From NCBI GenBank assembly GCA_902825875.1, contig CADECP010000010.1, positions 62,001 through 126,000 of the forward strand: a DNA stretch of 64,000 nucleotides, read 5' to 3'. Position numbers and translations under genes: made by a program. Source of the stretch: an uncultured Acidobacteriota bacterium. Lineage in GTDB: Bacteria; Acidobacteriota; Blastocatellia; RBC074. Positions 47,482-59,408 of this stretch are shown here, in pieces. Numbering within the stretch: position 1 is the stretch's first letter; every line of letters begins with the position of its first letter. The notes beneath the pieces were generated by a model. That model did not search any database. It was not told the DNA's origin and worked only from the letters and a program-made list of their open reading frames with translations.

Positions 47482-48159
47482 TTAGCCTTGCGGCTGTTGT
47501 TGAGCATCCAGTTGTTCGCGCACCCATTGGCGAACGTGACGCGCCCAGACAGAACTTTTCATTTCGCCGCTTTCAGATAAAAACTGTGTGGCAATTTCAT
47601 CGGTCAAAATTGGCAACGCCAGGCTCCTCTCAACTTCCCAGTAATCCTCGCCTTCAAGCTTGTAAATCGTCACTTGACCGTTCTTGTAACGCCAGATTTC
47701 AGGAATTCGCAACGCTGCAAAGATAGGAAATTTATTCAACGAACCACTAGTCACATCCACTTCAATAACCAAATCCGGCGGCGGGTCGTTAAGCAAATCA
47801 ACCTTGTTTTTGCCTCTGACTTCATCGGAGTTCTGAATGTAAAAACAGGAGTCCGGCTCAACGCCCTTCAACAAATCCTTACGCAAAAAAGTGGTTGATC
47901 CCAGACGGCGCAAATCCATGTCTAATTCTTCGGTAAGAATTTCAACCAGTAGCGCCAGGGTGCGATTGAATTCTTCATGGCTGAGAGACAACATTTTGAT
48001 CTCCAAAATTCCATTGTCATAAGCGAAGCGCGGCCCAGCTTGATCGTCGTAATCAGCCAGCAAGCTTTCGTATGTTTCCCAACTGACCTGTTGCAGTCGG
48101 ACATAGTTTGAAACTAATTCCGGTGGCGGAGCCGCCAATATCAATTGTGTTGCAACCAT
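47482..48159 (-). CDS. Uma2-family (DUF820) restriction-endonuclease-like protein
   Basis: 225 residues. An AAGGAG Shine-Dalgarno 8 bases before the ATG at 48159 fixes the start; a longer frame to 48219 is not needed. The Uma2/DUF820 fold is PD-(D/E)xK-like, with GVEPDSCFYIQN and PPDLVIEVDV as the core acidic positions, and PEIWRYKNGQVTIYKLEGE typical of the family. These proteins are abundant in cyanobacteria and some soil bacteria, and function is unclear. The esterase gene follows 14 bases later on the same strand. Confidence 0.88.
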   Translation of the reverse strand: MVATQLILAAPPPELVSNYVRLQQVSWETYESLLADYDDQAGPRFAYDNGILEIKMLSLSHEEFNRTLALLVEILTEELDMDLRRLGSTTFLRKDLLKGVEPDSCFYIQNSDEVRGKNKVDLLNDPPPDLVIEVDVTSGSLNKFPIFAALRIPEIWRYKNGQVTIYKLEGEDYWEVERSLALPILTDEIATQFLSESGEMKSSVWARHVRQWVREQLDAQQQPQG

Positions 48160-48179
48160 AACGTTGACTCCTTTGAATT

Positions 48180-49460
48180 TCAGGCTTTCGCCATCGCGCG
48201 TTCGCGCCGAGCGTCCCATTTGATCGTGGTTTGTTGCCGATAAGCGTCAACTCCCATGCGAATCGCCGCCATCACTTTGTAGCCAAGTTCGGCGTTCAGA
48301 TTCGGGTCTTTGCGACTGCGAACGCAATCCACAAAATTGTCCATGTGCAAATGCATGCCGCGCAAGTTCGGCTGGCATTCGATCAGCAGTTTGTCTTCGC
48401 CGGTTTTGGCTTTGAATTCTTTTCGGTATTCGTTGTCGGGGACAATTTCGATGGTCTTGTGGCTGAAGTCTTCGCCTTTCTGAGCAACGATGATTCGGCC
48501 TTCGGTTCCGTTGACGGCCAGCAACGGCGAAGCTCCGCTGGCGACGGAACAAGACAGGTTCACGGTGAAAGTTGCGTAATCAACGTTCATCAGCAAGGTG
48601 TCGGGGACTTCGCGGTCTTTCTGGACGTAAATACCGCCCGAAGCCGTCACTCGTTCCGGGAACTGTTGCCCAGTAATCATCACGTACGGAGCCAGCGCGT
48701 GATAGAAAAGGTCAGTCGCAATTCCGCCGGAATAATCCCAATACTTGCGCCAGCGGAAATAACGTTCCTGGCTGAAGGCTCGCTTGGGCGCGTTGCCCAG
48801 AAAAGCTTTCCAATCAATGTTCTTTTCGCCTGCTTCCGGGTCAATCTTGTAATTCCATTCGCCGCCTTCTTTGTTGGCGTTGCGTCCGTAACCGGCGGTC
48901 GCCCAAACGACCTGACCGATCAAACCGTCCTTGATCGCTTTTTGCGCTTTGTGGAAATGATCGAAGGACGTGTATTGGCTACCGACTTGCAGGATTCTTT
49001 TATTCGCTTTGACGAACTCGGCAATTTCGCGTGCTTCGTCAATCGTGTAAGTGAACGGTTTTTCCAGGTAAACGTCTTTGCCTGCTCTGAGCGCAGCCAT
49101 CGCGTGAGCGTGATGCCAATGATCCGGCGAAGCAATCACCACAACGTCAATATCTTTACGCGCGCAGAGTTCGCGGAAGTCGTGATGGACGCTTTTGTCC
49201 TCCACTCCGGCGCGCTGGCGGGCAAGCTGTTTTCGTTTGTCGTAAATGTCGTTGACGGCAACGGCCTGAACATCGCCTTTGTCTTTGGCTCGGCGAACGA
49301 CGTAATCAATATGCGTGTTCATTCGACCGCCGCAACCGACAAAACCGACATTGATGCGGTCGTTGGCTCCCAAAATTCGACCAAATGAAAGCGCCGTGAT
49401 TGCTGCCGTGCCAGCGCCAGCCTGTTTCAGGAAATCGCGCCGGGATTTTGTGTCGCCCAT
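48180..49460 (-). CDS. Tat-exported Gfo/Idh/MocA-family oxidoreductase
   Basis: 426 residues. A Tat signal (SRRDFLKQAGAGTAAITALS) precedes INVGFVGCGGRMNTHI (Rossmann fold) and DVYLEKPFTYTIDEAREI (EKP). The C-terminal half is typical of the exported subfamily (WDYSGGIATDLFYH). It is a close paralogue of 33008-34255. The substrate is unknown. It stands 20 bases before the Uma2 gene on the same strand, which may be co-transcribed. Confidence 0.88.
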   Translation of the reverse strand: MGDTKSRRDFLKQAGAGTAAITALSFGRILGANDRINVGFVGCGGRMNTHIDYVVRRAKDKGDVQAVAVNDIYDKRKQLARQRAGVEDKSVHHDFRELCARKDIDVVVIASPDHWHHAHAMAALRAGKDVYLEKPFTYTIDEAREIAEFVKANKRILQVGSQYTSFDHFHKAQKAIKDGLIGQVVWATAGYGRNANKEGGEWNYKIDPEAGEKNIDWKAFLGNAPKRAFSQERYFRWRKYWDYSGGIATDLFYHALAPYVMITGQQFPERVTASGGIYVQKDREVPDTLLMNVDYATFTVNLSCSVASGASPLLAVNGTEGRIIVAQKGEDFSHKTIEIVPDNEYRKEFKAKTGEDKLLIECQPNLRGMHLHMDNFVDCVRSRKDPNLNAELGYKVMAAIRMGVDAYRQQTTIKWDARRERAMAKA

Positions 49461-49881
49461 AAGTTTTGCTCCGTTTTTTGTGATTGTTTGTAAAGTGTTT
49501 GACGATCACGCCTTAAATGAGTGTGAATCATACTCCATAGCCGCTTGGCCTGACTATTCCAAGCTTGACACTTGGTAAGTCCATTCGGATAATCCCGTCC
49601 AGCCGACGAGAACAATCGAGTCAAAAATGACGGTCTTCACCAAGTTATCGTAAAGACAACTCAGTCGGCACTCGCATAGTTCCTTGCTGGGACGAAAAAA
49701 CACCTTCAATTTAATCCGGTTCTCAAAACTAACTAAAAACTTCGTTGGCAGGCCAACGCCGGCCAATGCAGTTTTACGATACGCGATTGTTTGTCCGCTC
49801 AGGCAATCGAGAATTGAACAGCGGTTGGCGTTTGCGAGCGCCTGTCGCCCCCTTCTAAGCAACAAAAAAGGAAGAATCATT
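49461..49881. other. 421-bp non-coding region
   Basis: This separates the oxidoreductase and the Oar-like receptor, which are transcribed divergently, and should hold promoters for both. No palindrome, repeat family member or convincing ORF was found. A possible short inverted run is TTGGCAGGCCAACGCCGGCCAA near 49740, written here only by position and core (GGCC/GGCC). Confidence 0.5.
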
Positions 49882-53463
<3,582 letters not shown>

Positions 53464-53468
53464 AATTT

Positions 53469-53575
53469 GGAGTGCTGCGATCTGGCGCAGCTTTGCATTC
53501 GAGTTTGGCGTAATGGCTGCCAAAGCAGATTTACTCCGACAATGAACGAAAAGCGGCGACCAGTCCCCGCACTCC
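53469..53575. repeat. Palindromic repeat (GGAGTGCTGCG family), full copy
   Basis: GGAGTGCTGCGATCTGGCGC on the left and GCGGCGACCAGTCCCCGCACTCC on the right are paired with mismatches. It lies just after the Oar-like gene and before its terminator. Confidence 0.75.
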
Positions 53576-53587
53576 ATATAAAACCAA

Positions 53588-53621
53588 AGCCTGCCTGGCA
53601 AAACCGGGCAGGCTTTTTTTT
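53588..53621 (+). terminator. Intrinsic terminator of the Oar-like receptor gene
   Basis: AGCCTGCCTGG and CCGGGCAGGCT pair with one mismatch around CAAAA, followed by an eight-base T-run. It is ~125 bases past the receptor stop, beyond the repeat. Confidence 0.85.
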
Positions 53622-53701
53622 GTAGCCGAAAGTAGTACGACAAAAAAAGGAGACGCATTCGCAGCGTCTCCTCGTTCCTCTGTCTCCCCATCTCTCTGTC
53701 C

Positions 53702-56077
53702 CTATTTCCCTCCACCGATTCTGAATTTCATCCCGACGGAAAAATTCAGCTTGTACGCCGGGAAACCCAGCACTTCCTGGTAATCCTGATTGAGCAGGTT
53801 TTCGATGCGCGCAAACATCGCCATCCGCGAGGTGAAGCGATAGGTTCCGGCCAAATCCAATCGCTGATATGCATCATTGAAAATCGGCTGGCCGTTGGCT
53901 GTGAATCGCGCAAAGCTGACCGGGTCGCCATCTCGGCGACGACCGACGAAAAAACCGTCAAGGTTGATTTCAAACCGGTCGCCAATCCAGGCCACGTTCA
54001 AAGTTCCCGAATGGCGCGGGCGGCGCAGCAGCGAAAACCCGACTTCACTGTTCGGAACCAGTTTGCCGCTGGAAAAATCAATCACATCTGCAGCGGATTC
54101 GAGTTTGGTTTTCAGCAGCGTGTAAGTTCCGCCGATGAACAGTCGCCGTTTGTACGGACTCATCGAAACGGCAAATTCCATCCCGCGCGAAATCGTTCGG
54201 TCGTTGTTGACGTAATGCGTCAATCGGCCATCGGCCAGTTTGATCGGCCCGCCGAAGGTCGCAGCGTCGCCGACAAAGGCAATCTGGTCGCGGAAGCGAT
54301 TTTCAAAGTATGTCGCTTCGAAGCGGTAACGGTCTTTCCAGAAAAACTGTTCGACGCCTATGTCATAACCGCGAGCGCGTTCGGGTTTCAGCAACGGATT
54401 GCCCAGAAAAAATGCGGAAGGGCTGAAAGCTTCGACCAGCGAAGGAGCTTTGATGCCTTGCCCGTAATTGGCTTTCAGTCGCGTCATTCCTACGACGGAT
54501 TGCAGATCGCTGGTCGGCAATAAATAAATTGCGGCGATCTTCGGCATCACTTCGGTTCCGAAACCGACATTGCCGCTGACGCTGGCCGAACCCAATTGCC
54601 CCAGAGCTGTCGCCAACGCCGAAGGAACCTCGGCTCGATTGTTTTCAATGCGAATCCCCGCAGTAATCAGCAACTGCGGCGACCACGCAAATTGATCCTG
54701 CAAAAAAGCTCCGACATTCGTCCGGCTGGAAGGCACGCGGTTCGCGCCTGCAAAACCACTGTCAAAAACAGCGCGTTCGTGTTCGTAATCCAATCCGGCG
54801 GAAACCAGATGATTGCGCGGCAGAATCAATTCGGTTTGATAACGCAGCCCGCGACGTTGCTGGTGATTGTTGAACGCCGAGCGAAAATCATTGAACGCAA
54901 ACGCCGTGTCAGGCGGGGTGTTCGATTTGGTCAAATCCTGCGCCGCCGGATCGAAGCTGCTGTAATTGCTTTCGGCAAAGGCGAAGGTCAGGCTCTGATG
55001 CCAGCGCGCGGTCGTTTGAGTATCTGCCCGCGCCGAAGTCACTATGCGACGGCGGCGAGCGCGTTCGTCAGGATCAGGAAAAAGTTTCGCCGTCGCGCCC
55101 GGAACGCCTGCGCCGGAATTTTCGCTGCGCCCTGTGAAACGAAATTGCGTCCGCGCCGTCAGCCTGTAACCCAAATTCGCCGAGACGATACGGTTCTGGT
55201 AATCGTCGTTGCGGTCACGCCCTTTGGTTCTGATATGCGTGAAGCTGTACGAATAATCCAGCGGGCCAGTCACGCCAGACAATCGCGCGAACTGGCGATT
55301 GAATCCGAAACTGCCGCCTTCGCCGGTGAATTCCAATTCCGGCGTTGTCGTCGAACCGCGATGCGTGATGAATTGCAGTACTCCAGCCATCGCATCCGAA
55401 CCATAAACGGCGCTTTGCGTTCCACGAATCAGTTCGACGCGCGCGGCGTTGTCCGCAGTGAAGTCCGCAAAATCCAACGAACCGCCAGCATCATTGATCG
55501 GCACGCCGTCCATCAGAACTTTGGTGTAATCCGATTCGCCGCCGCGCACGAACAACGAAGTGATGCCACCGCGTCGCGCAGTTTGCATCACAGTCACTCC
55601 GGGCGAAGAGCGCAAAGCATCAAACACAGTCACACGTTGAGCGCGCGCCAAATCCGTCGCCGAAATAACATAGGCGCTCGCAGGGCTTTCGCCGGAGCGC
55701 GATTCGGTTCGCGTGGCTGAAACAATCACCGAATCTTCAATCGCTGCGGCAACCAGCGGAACGGCAATCTGAAATTGCCGCCCGGCGACGATTTTCAACG
55801 GTTGAGCGCCACCTTGTTGCGTCAGTCCATCGGCTTCGACCGAGAGCGTGTAATCGCCCGGCAGCAGATAATCGAACCCAAACTCCCCTGCTTCGTTGCT
55901 GGTGGATTCGCGCAAAGCGATTTTGCCGTTGAAAAACAACACAACGCGCGCTCCGCGAATCGCCGCGCCACGCGAATCCACAATTTTTCCGATCAACGAT
56001 CCGCGCGAAGCTTGCGCGAAAACGCTGATCGCTAGCAGACAGATCAAAGCGATAATTCCAGATAGTTTGAACTTCAT
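53702..56077 (-). CDS. TonB-dependent receptor, candidate cobalamin receptor (BtuB-like)
   Basis: 791 residues with a signal peptide (cleavage near VFAQ, ~residue 22). Residues ~25-105 form a CarboxypepD-like domain (LIGKIVDSRGAAIRGARVVLF). The plug follows: VIVSATRTESRSGESPASA, then VFDALRSSPGVTVMQ and SLFVRGGESDYTKVLMDGV, which are BtuB-like. The rest is a barrel. The next minus-strand genes upstream encode BtuC-BtuD and BtuF under a cobalamin riboswitch, so cobalamin is the likely substrate. A 264-bp gap with nested palindromes separates them, so co-transcription is uncertain. Confidence 0.85.
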   Translation of the reverse strand: MKFKLSGIIALICLLAISVFAQASRGSLIGKIVDSRGAAIRGARVVLFFNGKIALRESTSNEAGEFGFDYLLPGDYTLSVEADGLTQQGGAQPLKIVAGRQFQIAVPLVAAAIEDSVIVSATRTESRSGESPASAYVISATDLARAQRVTVFDALRSSPGVTVMQTARRGGITSLFVRGGESDYTKVLMDGVPINDAGGSLDFADFTADNAARVELIRGTQSAVYGSDAMAGVLQFITHRGSTTTPELEFTGEGGSFGFNRQFARLSGVTGPLDYSYSFTHIRTKGRDRNDDYQNRIVSANLGYRLTARTQFRFTGRSENSGAGVPGATAKLFPDPDERARRRRIVTSARADTQTTARWHQSLTFAFAESNYSSFDPAAQDLTKSNTPPDTAFAFNDFRSAFNNHQQRRGLRYQTELILPRNHLVSAGLDYEHERAVFDSGFAGANRVPSSRTNVGAFLQDQFAWSPQLLITAGIRIENNRAEVPSALATALGQLGSASVSGNVGFGTEVMPKIAAIYLLPTSDLQSVVGMTRLKANYGQGIKAPSLVEAFSPSAFFLGNPLLKPERARGYDIGVEQFFWKDRYRFEATYFENRFRDQIAFVGDAATFGGPIKLADGRLTHYVNNDRTISRGMEFAVSMSPYKRRLFIGGTYTLLKTKLESAADVIDFSSGKLVPNSEVGFSLLRRPRHSGTLNVAWIGDRFEINLDGFFVGRRRDGDPVSFARFTANGQPIFNDAYQRLDLAGTYRFTSRMAMFARIENLLNQDYQEVLGFPAYKLNFSVGMKFRIGGGK

Positions 56078-56108
56078 GATGATTCCTTACTTTTGGTTTT
56101 GCCTTTTG

Positions 56109-56339
56109 TGTCAGTAGCCCGCGCGTAAGCACAATGAGATTAAGGCAAGCAATTTGCAGAGAAGCGGTGGGACAGGTTCTTAACCTGTCCCATAGGAAAT
56201 TTGTGCTGCTGAAGCAGTGGGACAGGTTACGAACCTGTCCCACCAAGCCACAAGCAATTCCCTTGCCTTAATCTCATTGCGCGTAAGCAAGGGCTTGGAT
56301 TTCAAGCTCAAGCACTCCCTTACGGTCGTGCTACTGACA
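56109..56339. repeat. Outer palindrome interrupted by an inserted element
   Basis: The left half begins TGTCAGTAGCCCGCGCGTAAG (21 bases, given by position: 56109-56129), and the right half ends CGGTCGTGCTACTGACA (to 56339), whose complement starts TGTCAGTAGCACGACCG. Removing the 148-bp insertion and one 10-bp duplicate restores the continuous palindrome. No other copy of the outer element was found in the window. Confidence 0.8.
56132..56279. mobile_element. 148-bp MITE with perfect terminal inverted repeats and 10-bp target duplication
   Basis: CAATGAGATTAAGGCAAG (56132-56149) and CTTGCCTTAATCTCATTG (56262-56279) are exact 18-bp terminal inverted repeats. CGCGTAAGCA is present as a direct repeat at 56122-56131 and 56280-56289. 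No ORF of use is inside. The interior has two hairpins of the GTGGGACAGGTT family at 56167-56193 and 56217-56243. A transposase acting in trans would have to come from elsewhere in the genome. Confidence 0.88.
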
Positions 56340-56341
56340 CT

Positions 56342-58312
56342 TCAGATCGTCCACGAAACGCGCGGTTTGCCGCTGATCGGGTGAGCGTCCACAACCAACG
56401 AAGTTCCGAACAATTCGCCGAGCGATTGCCCGGTCATAACTTCTGTCGGCGCGCCGCAAGCCAACAGTTTGCCTTCTTTCAACAACGCCACGCGGTCGGC
56501 GAAATCCGCAGCCAGATTGATTTCATGCGTGACGACCAACGCGCCCAAAGCGCCTGAATGCTCGCGTTCGCGCGTCAACCCTCGCACCAGAGAAAGCAGC
56601 GAAACCTGATGCGAGATGTCCGCGTTGGCCGTCGGCTCGTCCAGCAGCAACAACCGTGGTTGCTGTGCCAACGCGCGAGCCAACACTACTCGCTGGCGTT
56701 CGCCGCTGGACAGTTCGTTGAAAAGCCGGTTGGCGAATTGCGCTGCGTCGGTGTCGCGCAACGCTTGCATCGCCAGTTCGACATCTTCGGGCGAATCGAA
56801 CCCAATCGAATTGGAGTAAGCGAATCGCCCGGTCAGCACGTACTCCAAAGCCGTCAGCGGAAAGCGAACTTCGCCGGATTGCGCGACGACGGCAATGCGA
56901 GCGGCGAGTTCTCGGCGAGAAAACTTGTTGATCGGCTGGCCATCGAACAGGACTTCGCCCGCCGATGGTTGTAAGGCTCCATAAGCCACTCCGAGCAAAG
57001 TAGATTTGCCCGTGCCGTTCGGCCCCAGCAACGCGACAATTTCTCCGGCGCGAACTTCCAAACTCACGCCGCTCAACACCGCGCGATGGTGATAACCGAA
57101 ACAAACACTTCTCAAGGCCAGCGCGTTTGTAGTTCCGCCTTCAGGCGGGTGGACTGGCAACTCGCCAATATCCTGCTTGCCAAAGCTGCCGCCTAAAGGC
57201 GGAACTACCAACGTTTTTCTCAGCAGCAAATAAATGAACACAGGCGCTCCGACCAACGCCGTAATCGCTCCGGTCGGCAATTCGCGCGGAGCAATCGCCG
57301 TTCGCGCAGCAGTGTCGGCCAACAGCACCAACAATGAACCGGCCAACGCGCTGGCAGGAATCACCAACCGGTTGTCGGCTCCGACGGCCAGACGAACCAG
57401 GTGCGGCACGACCAATCCGACGTAACCAATCGCTCCGCCCGCTGCGACCGCCGCGCCCGTTACCAGCGAAGCCGCCAGATGAACCACCCAACGCACGCGC
57501 GAGGTTTCGACTCCCAAAGCAAAAGCATCGCGTTCGCCAACCATCATCAAATTCAAGGCGCGCGATTGCGTCATCAACGCAATCAAACAAACGGCAACTG
57601 CCGCCAACACAAAAATCAAACCTTCGTAACTGCCGCTGGAAAGATCGCCCAACAGCCACAACGTGATTTGGCGCAGCTTGACGTTGGTGGCGACCGAAGT
57701 CATCAATGCAATCATCGAAGCCAGAAAAGTCGAAAGCACTACACCGCCCAGCGCCATTCGCGCCGGATCGTCGTCTCGACGACCAAGCCAAAAGACAATC
57801 AAAGTAGCGAGCATCGCGCCCACAAAACTGAACACCGGTTGAGCAAACGCCAGATTTGCCGCCAACAAAATTGCCAAAATCGAACCGACGGCGGCTCCGC
57901 CGGAAACTCCAAGCACGTAAGGGTCAGCCAGCGGATTACGCAGCAACGCTTGAAACGAAGCTCCGGCCATTGCCAGCGCCGCACCGACTCCGATGGCCAG
58001 ACCGATGCGCGGCAATCGCAAACTGAACACAATCACATCCTGTTCCAGCGACAAGCTCGAAGCCGCTCCGGTCAGCTTGGCCATCATCGCGGCCAGAATT
58101 TGCCAGGCTGCGACATATTCACTGCCAACCGCCAACGCGAACATCGCACAAAAAAGCAAAGCCACGCCCAGCATCAACACAACAAACATCGCGCGTCGTC
58201 GGGTCAGGTAAGCGCGAAGCAGGTCAGCCGGGAGCGCAGGCGTCCCGCCAGCGGGCGCGAGCGCAGCAAGTCCGCCTTCCAACTCCAACCTGTCCGAAGT
58301 GCTTTTGCTCAT
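56342..58312 (-). CDS. Fused cobalamin-type ABC transporter: BtuC permease joined to BtuD ATPase
   Basis: 656 residues from the ATG at 58312, which overlaps the btuF stop as ATGA. Residues ~45-365 are a FecCD/BtuC-type permease with about ten membrane helices (SLRLPRIGLAIGVGAALAMAG, NPLADPYVLGVSGGA). Residues 367-396 are coded by the palindrome at 57124-57213. Residues ~397-656 are an ABC ATPase: Walker A LLGPNGTGKST, signature LSSGERQR, Walker B LLLLDEPTA and the H-loop VVTHE. Residues ~13-28 come from a second repeat (58228-58275). Two subunits normally separate are joined by a repeat. Expected to import cobalamin or a related corrinoid. Confidence 0.92.
   Translation of the reverse strand: MSKSTSDRLELEGGLAALAPAGGTPALPADLLRAYLTRRRAMFVVLMLGVALLFCAMFALAVGSEYVAAWQILAAMMAKLTGAASSLSLEQDVIVFSLRLPRIGLAIGVGAALAMAGASFQALLRNPLADPYVLGVSGGAAVGSILAILLAANLAFAQPVFSFVGAMLATLIVFWLGRRDDDPARMALGGVVLSTFLASMIALMTSVATNVKLRQITLWLLGDLSSGSYEGLIFVLAAVAVCLIALMTQSRALNLMMVGERDAFALGVETSRVRWVVHLAASLVTGAAVAAGGAIGYVGLVVPHLVRLAVGADNRLVIPASALAGSLLVLLADTAARTAIAPRELPTGAITALVGAPVFIYLLLRKTLVVPPLGGSFGKQDIGELPVHPPEGGTTNALALRSVCFGYHHRAVLSGVSLEVRAGEIVALLGPNGTGKSTLLGVAYGALQPSAGEVLFDGQPINKFSRRELAARIAVVAQSGEVRFPLTALEYVLTGRFAYSNSIGFDSPEDVELAMQALRDTDAAQFANRLFNELSSGERQRVVLARALAQQPRLLLLDEPTANADISHQVSLLSLVRGLTREREHSGALGALVVTHEINLAADFADRVALLKEGKLLACGAPTEVMTGQSLGELFGTSLVVDAHPISGKPRVSWTI
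57124..57213. repeat. 90-bp palindrome encoding the BtuC-BtuD linker
   Basis: CGTTTGTAGTTCCGCCTTCA starts the left arm, and CGCCTAAAGGCGGAACTACC precedes AACG in the right arm, with three mismatches. Length is 90, in frame. On the minus strand it is read as PPLGGS...PPEGGTTN, the same frame as in thiL. Confidence 0.93.
58228..58275. repeat. GCAGGCGTCCCGCC repeat in the BtuC N-terminus
   Basis: GGAGCGCAGGCGTCCCGCC (58231-58249) with the following GGCGCGAGCGCAGC form a repeat-like unit, translated as LAALAPAGGTPALP near the N-terminus of BtuC. No second copy is in the window, so this rests on composition and on a resemblance to repeat families I know from such genomes. Confidence 0.45.
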
Positions 58313-59226
58313 TTGTTTGGGTGCAAACCTTTCGCCAATTGTTCCAAACCATCCACGATGCGCGGGCCTGGGCGATCCACCCAATCAGGGTTCACGCGAA
58401 CAATGTGATTGGTTTTGATCGCCGGAGTCACCGCAAAATCCCGGCGCAAATCCTCTTCTTTGACCAGTTCGGTTCCGTGCGAAGCCGGAGCGACGATCAC
58501 TTGCGGCGTGCGCGCAATCGCTGTTTCGCGCGACAGTTGCGGATAATCCGTCGTTTCGTTGGCGGTGACAGATTCGCCTCCGGCCAACCGAATCAAATCG
58601 TTGATGAAAGTATTTCGCCCGGCGGTAATCAGCGGAGCCGTTTGCAGCACGTACAACACTTTTGGTTTTGGAAAGGCTTTGGTGCGAACCTCTACGTTGG
58701 CGATTCGCGTTTGCATCTGCACGATGAGTTTTTGGGACTCAACCGTCGCCCCGGTCACTTCACCAAGTTTATGAATCGAAGCGAGAACTTCGCCGATGCT
58801 GCGCGGATTGGTAACGTAAACCGGGATGTTCAATTCGCCCAATTGCCGAGCCAGTTTTTCCAACTGGCTGGCCGTGGTGATGATGACCAGATCGGGTTTC
58901 AGGGAAATCAGCCGCTCAGGATTGGGGTTCAGTGTGTCGCCGACTTGCTCTTTCGCTTTGGCGGCTTCGGGAAAATCGCAATAGGCTGTCACGCCTGCGA
59001 CTTTGTCGCCAAGCCCCAACGCGAACAAGGTTTCGGTGACGCTCGGAGCCAGCGAAATGATGCGTTTCGGCGGAAAAGCGACCTGAACTTCGCGGCCAAG
59101 CTCGTCCGTAAAAGTTCGTACAGACGGAATCAATCCAGCCGGTTTCGACTGAGCGCAGGCAGTCAGCCACAAACCTGCCAGCAAAACCAACAGCCAGCGA
59201 TGATGTTGTTGAATCCGATTCGTCAT
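58309..59226 (-). CDS. btuF: Cobalamin-type periplasmic binding lipoprotein
   Basis: 305 residues from the ATG at 59226; an upstream extension to 59271 runs into a palindrome arm. A lipobox (LWLTACAQ, Cys24) makes it a lipoprotein. The FepB/BtuF fold follows, with PPKRIISLAPSVTETLFALGLG, VAGVTAYCDFPEAAK, LKPDLVIIT and the C-terminal HIVRVNPDWVDRPGPR. It binds cobalamin or a corrinoid in the periplasm and delivers it to the BtuC-BtuD fusion, whose start overlaps its stop. A cobalamin riboswitch and terminator lie in its 5' leader. Confidence 0.92.
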   Translation of the reverse strand: MTNRIQQHHRWLLVLLAGLWLTACAQSKPAGLIPSVRTFTDELGREVQVAFPPKRIISLAPSVTETLFALGLGDKVAGVTAYCDFPEAAKAKEQVGDTLNPNPERLISLKPDLVIITTASQLEKLARQLGELNIPVYVTNPRSIGEVLASIHKLGEVTGATVESQKLIVQMQTRIANVEVRTKAFPKPKVLYVLQTAPLITAGRNTFINDLIRLAGGESVTANETTDYPQLSRETAIARTPQVIVAPASHGTELVKEEDLRRDFAVTPAIKTNHIVRVNPDWVDRPGPRIVDGLEQLAKGLHPNK

Positions 59227-59242
59227 TACCAAGCAATTTCTC

Positions 59243-59269
59243 AAAGCTGCGCTCAAGTGGCGGCACTCC
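59243..59269. repeat. Single-arm copy of the GGAGTGCTGCG palindrome family
   Basis: AAAGCTGCGCTCAAGTGGCG then GCACTCC matches the right arm of 19037-19140. It sits between the leader terminator and the btuF start codon. Confidence 0.7.
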
Positions 59270-59275
59270 AAAAAC

Positions 59276-59324
59276 GCAAAAAAGCCTCAGACGCAACGGA
59301 TGTAAAAGCGCGCGTCTGAGGCTT
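59276..59324 (-). terminator. Intrinsic terminator in the btuF leader
   Basis: On the minus strand AAGCCTCAGACGC and GCGTCTGAGGCTT form a 13-bp perfect stem around a 17-base loop, then a six-base T-run and GCGTTTTT. It lies downstream of the riboswitch and 50 bases upstream of btuF, where a riboswitch would end transcription when cobalamin is plentiful. Confidence 0.9.
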
Positions 59325-59408
59325 GAATGTTCTCGAAAAAACCAAAAGGAGACTTCTGCCTGCGAAAACCAGCCGCCGCGCTCTTTCAGCCGAAGAGCCG
59401 TCGAAAAT

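Noticed and set aside
57401-58408. A 335-residue plus-strand ORF opposite BtuC and the end of btuF
   Set aside because: Antisense, Gln/Arg/His-rich, no motif; BtuC membrane helices on the other strand explain the open frame.
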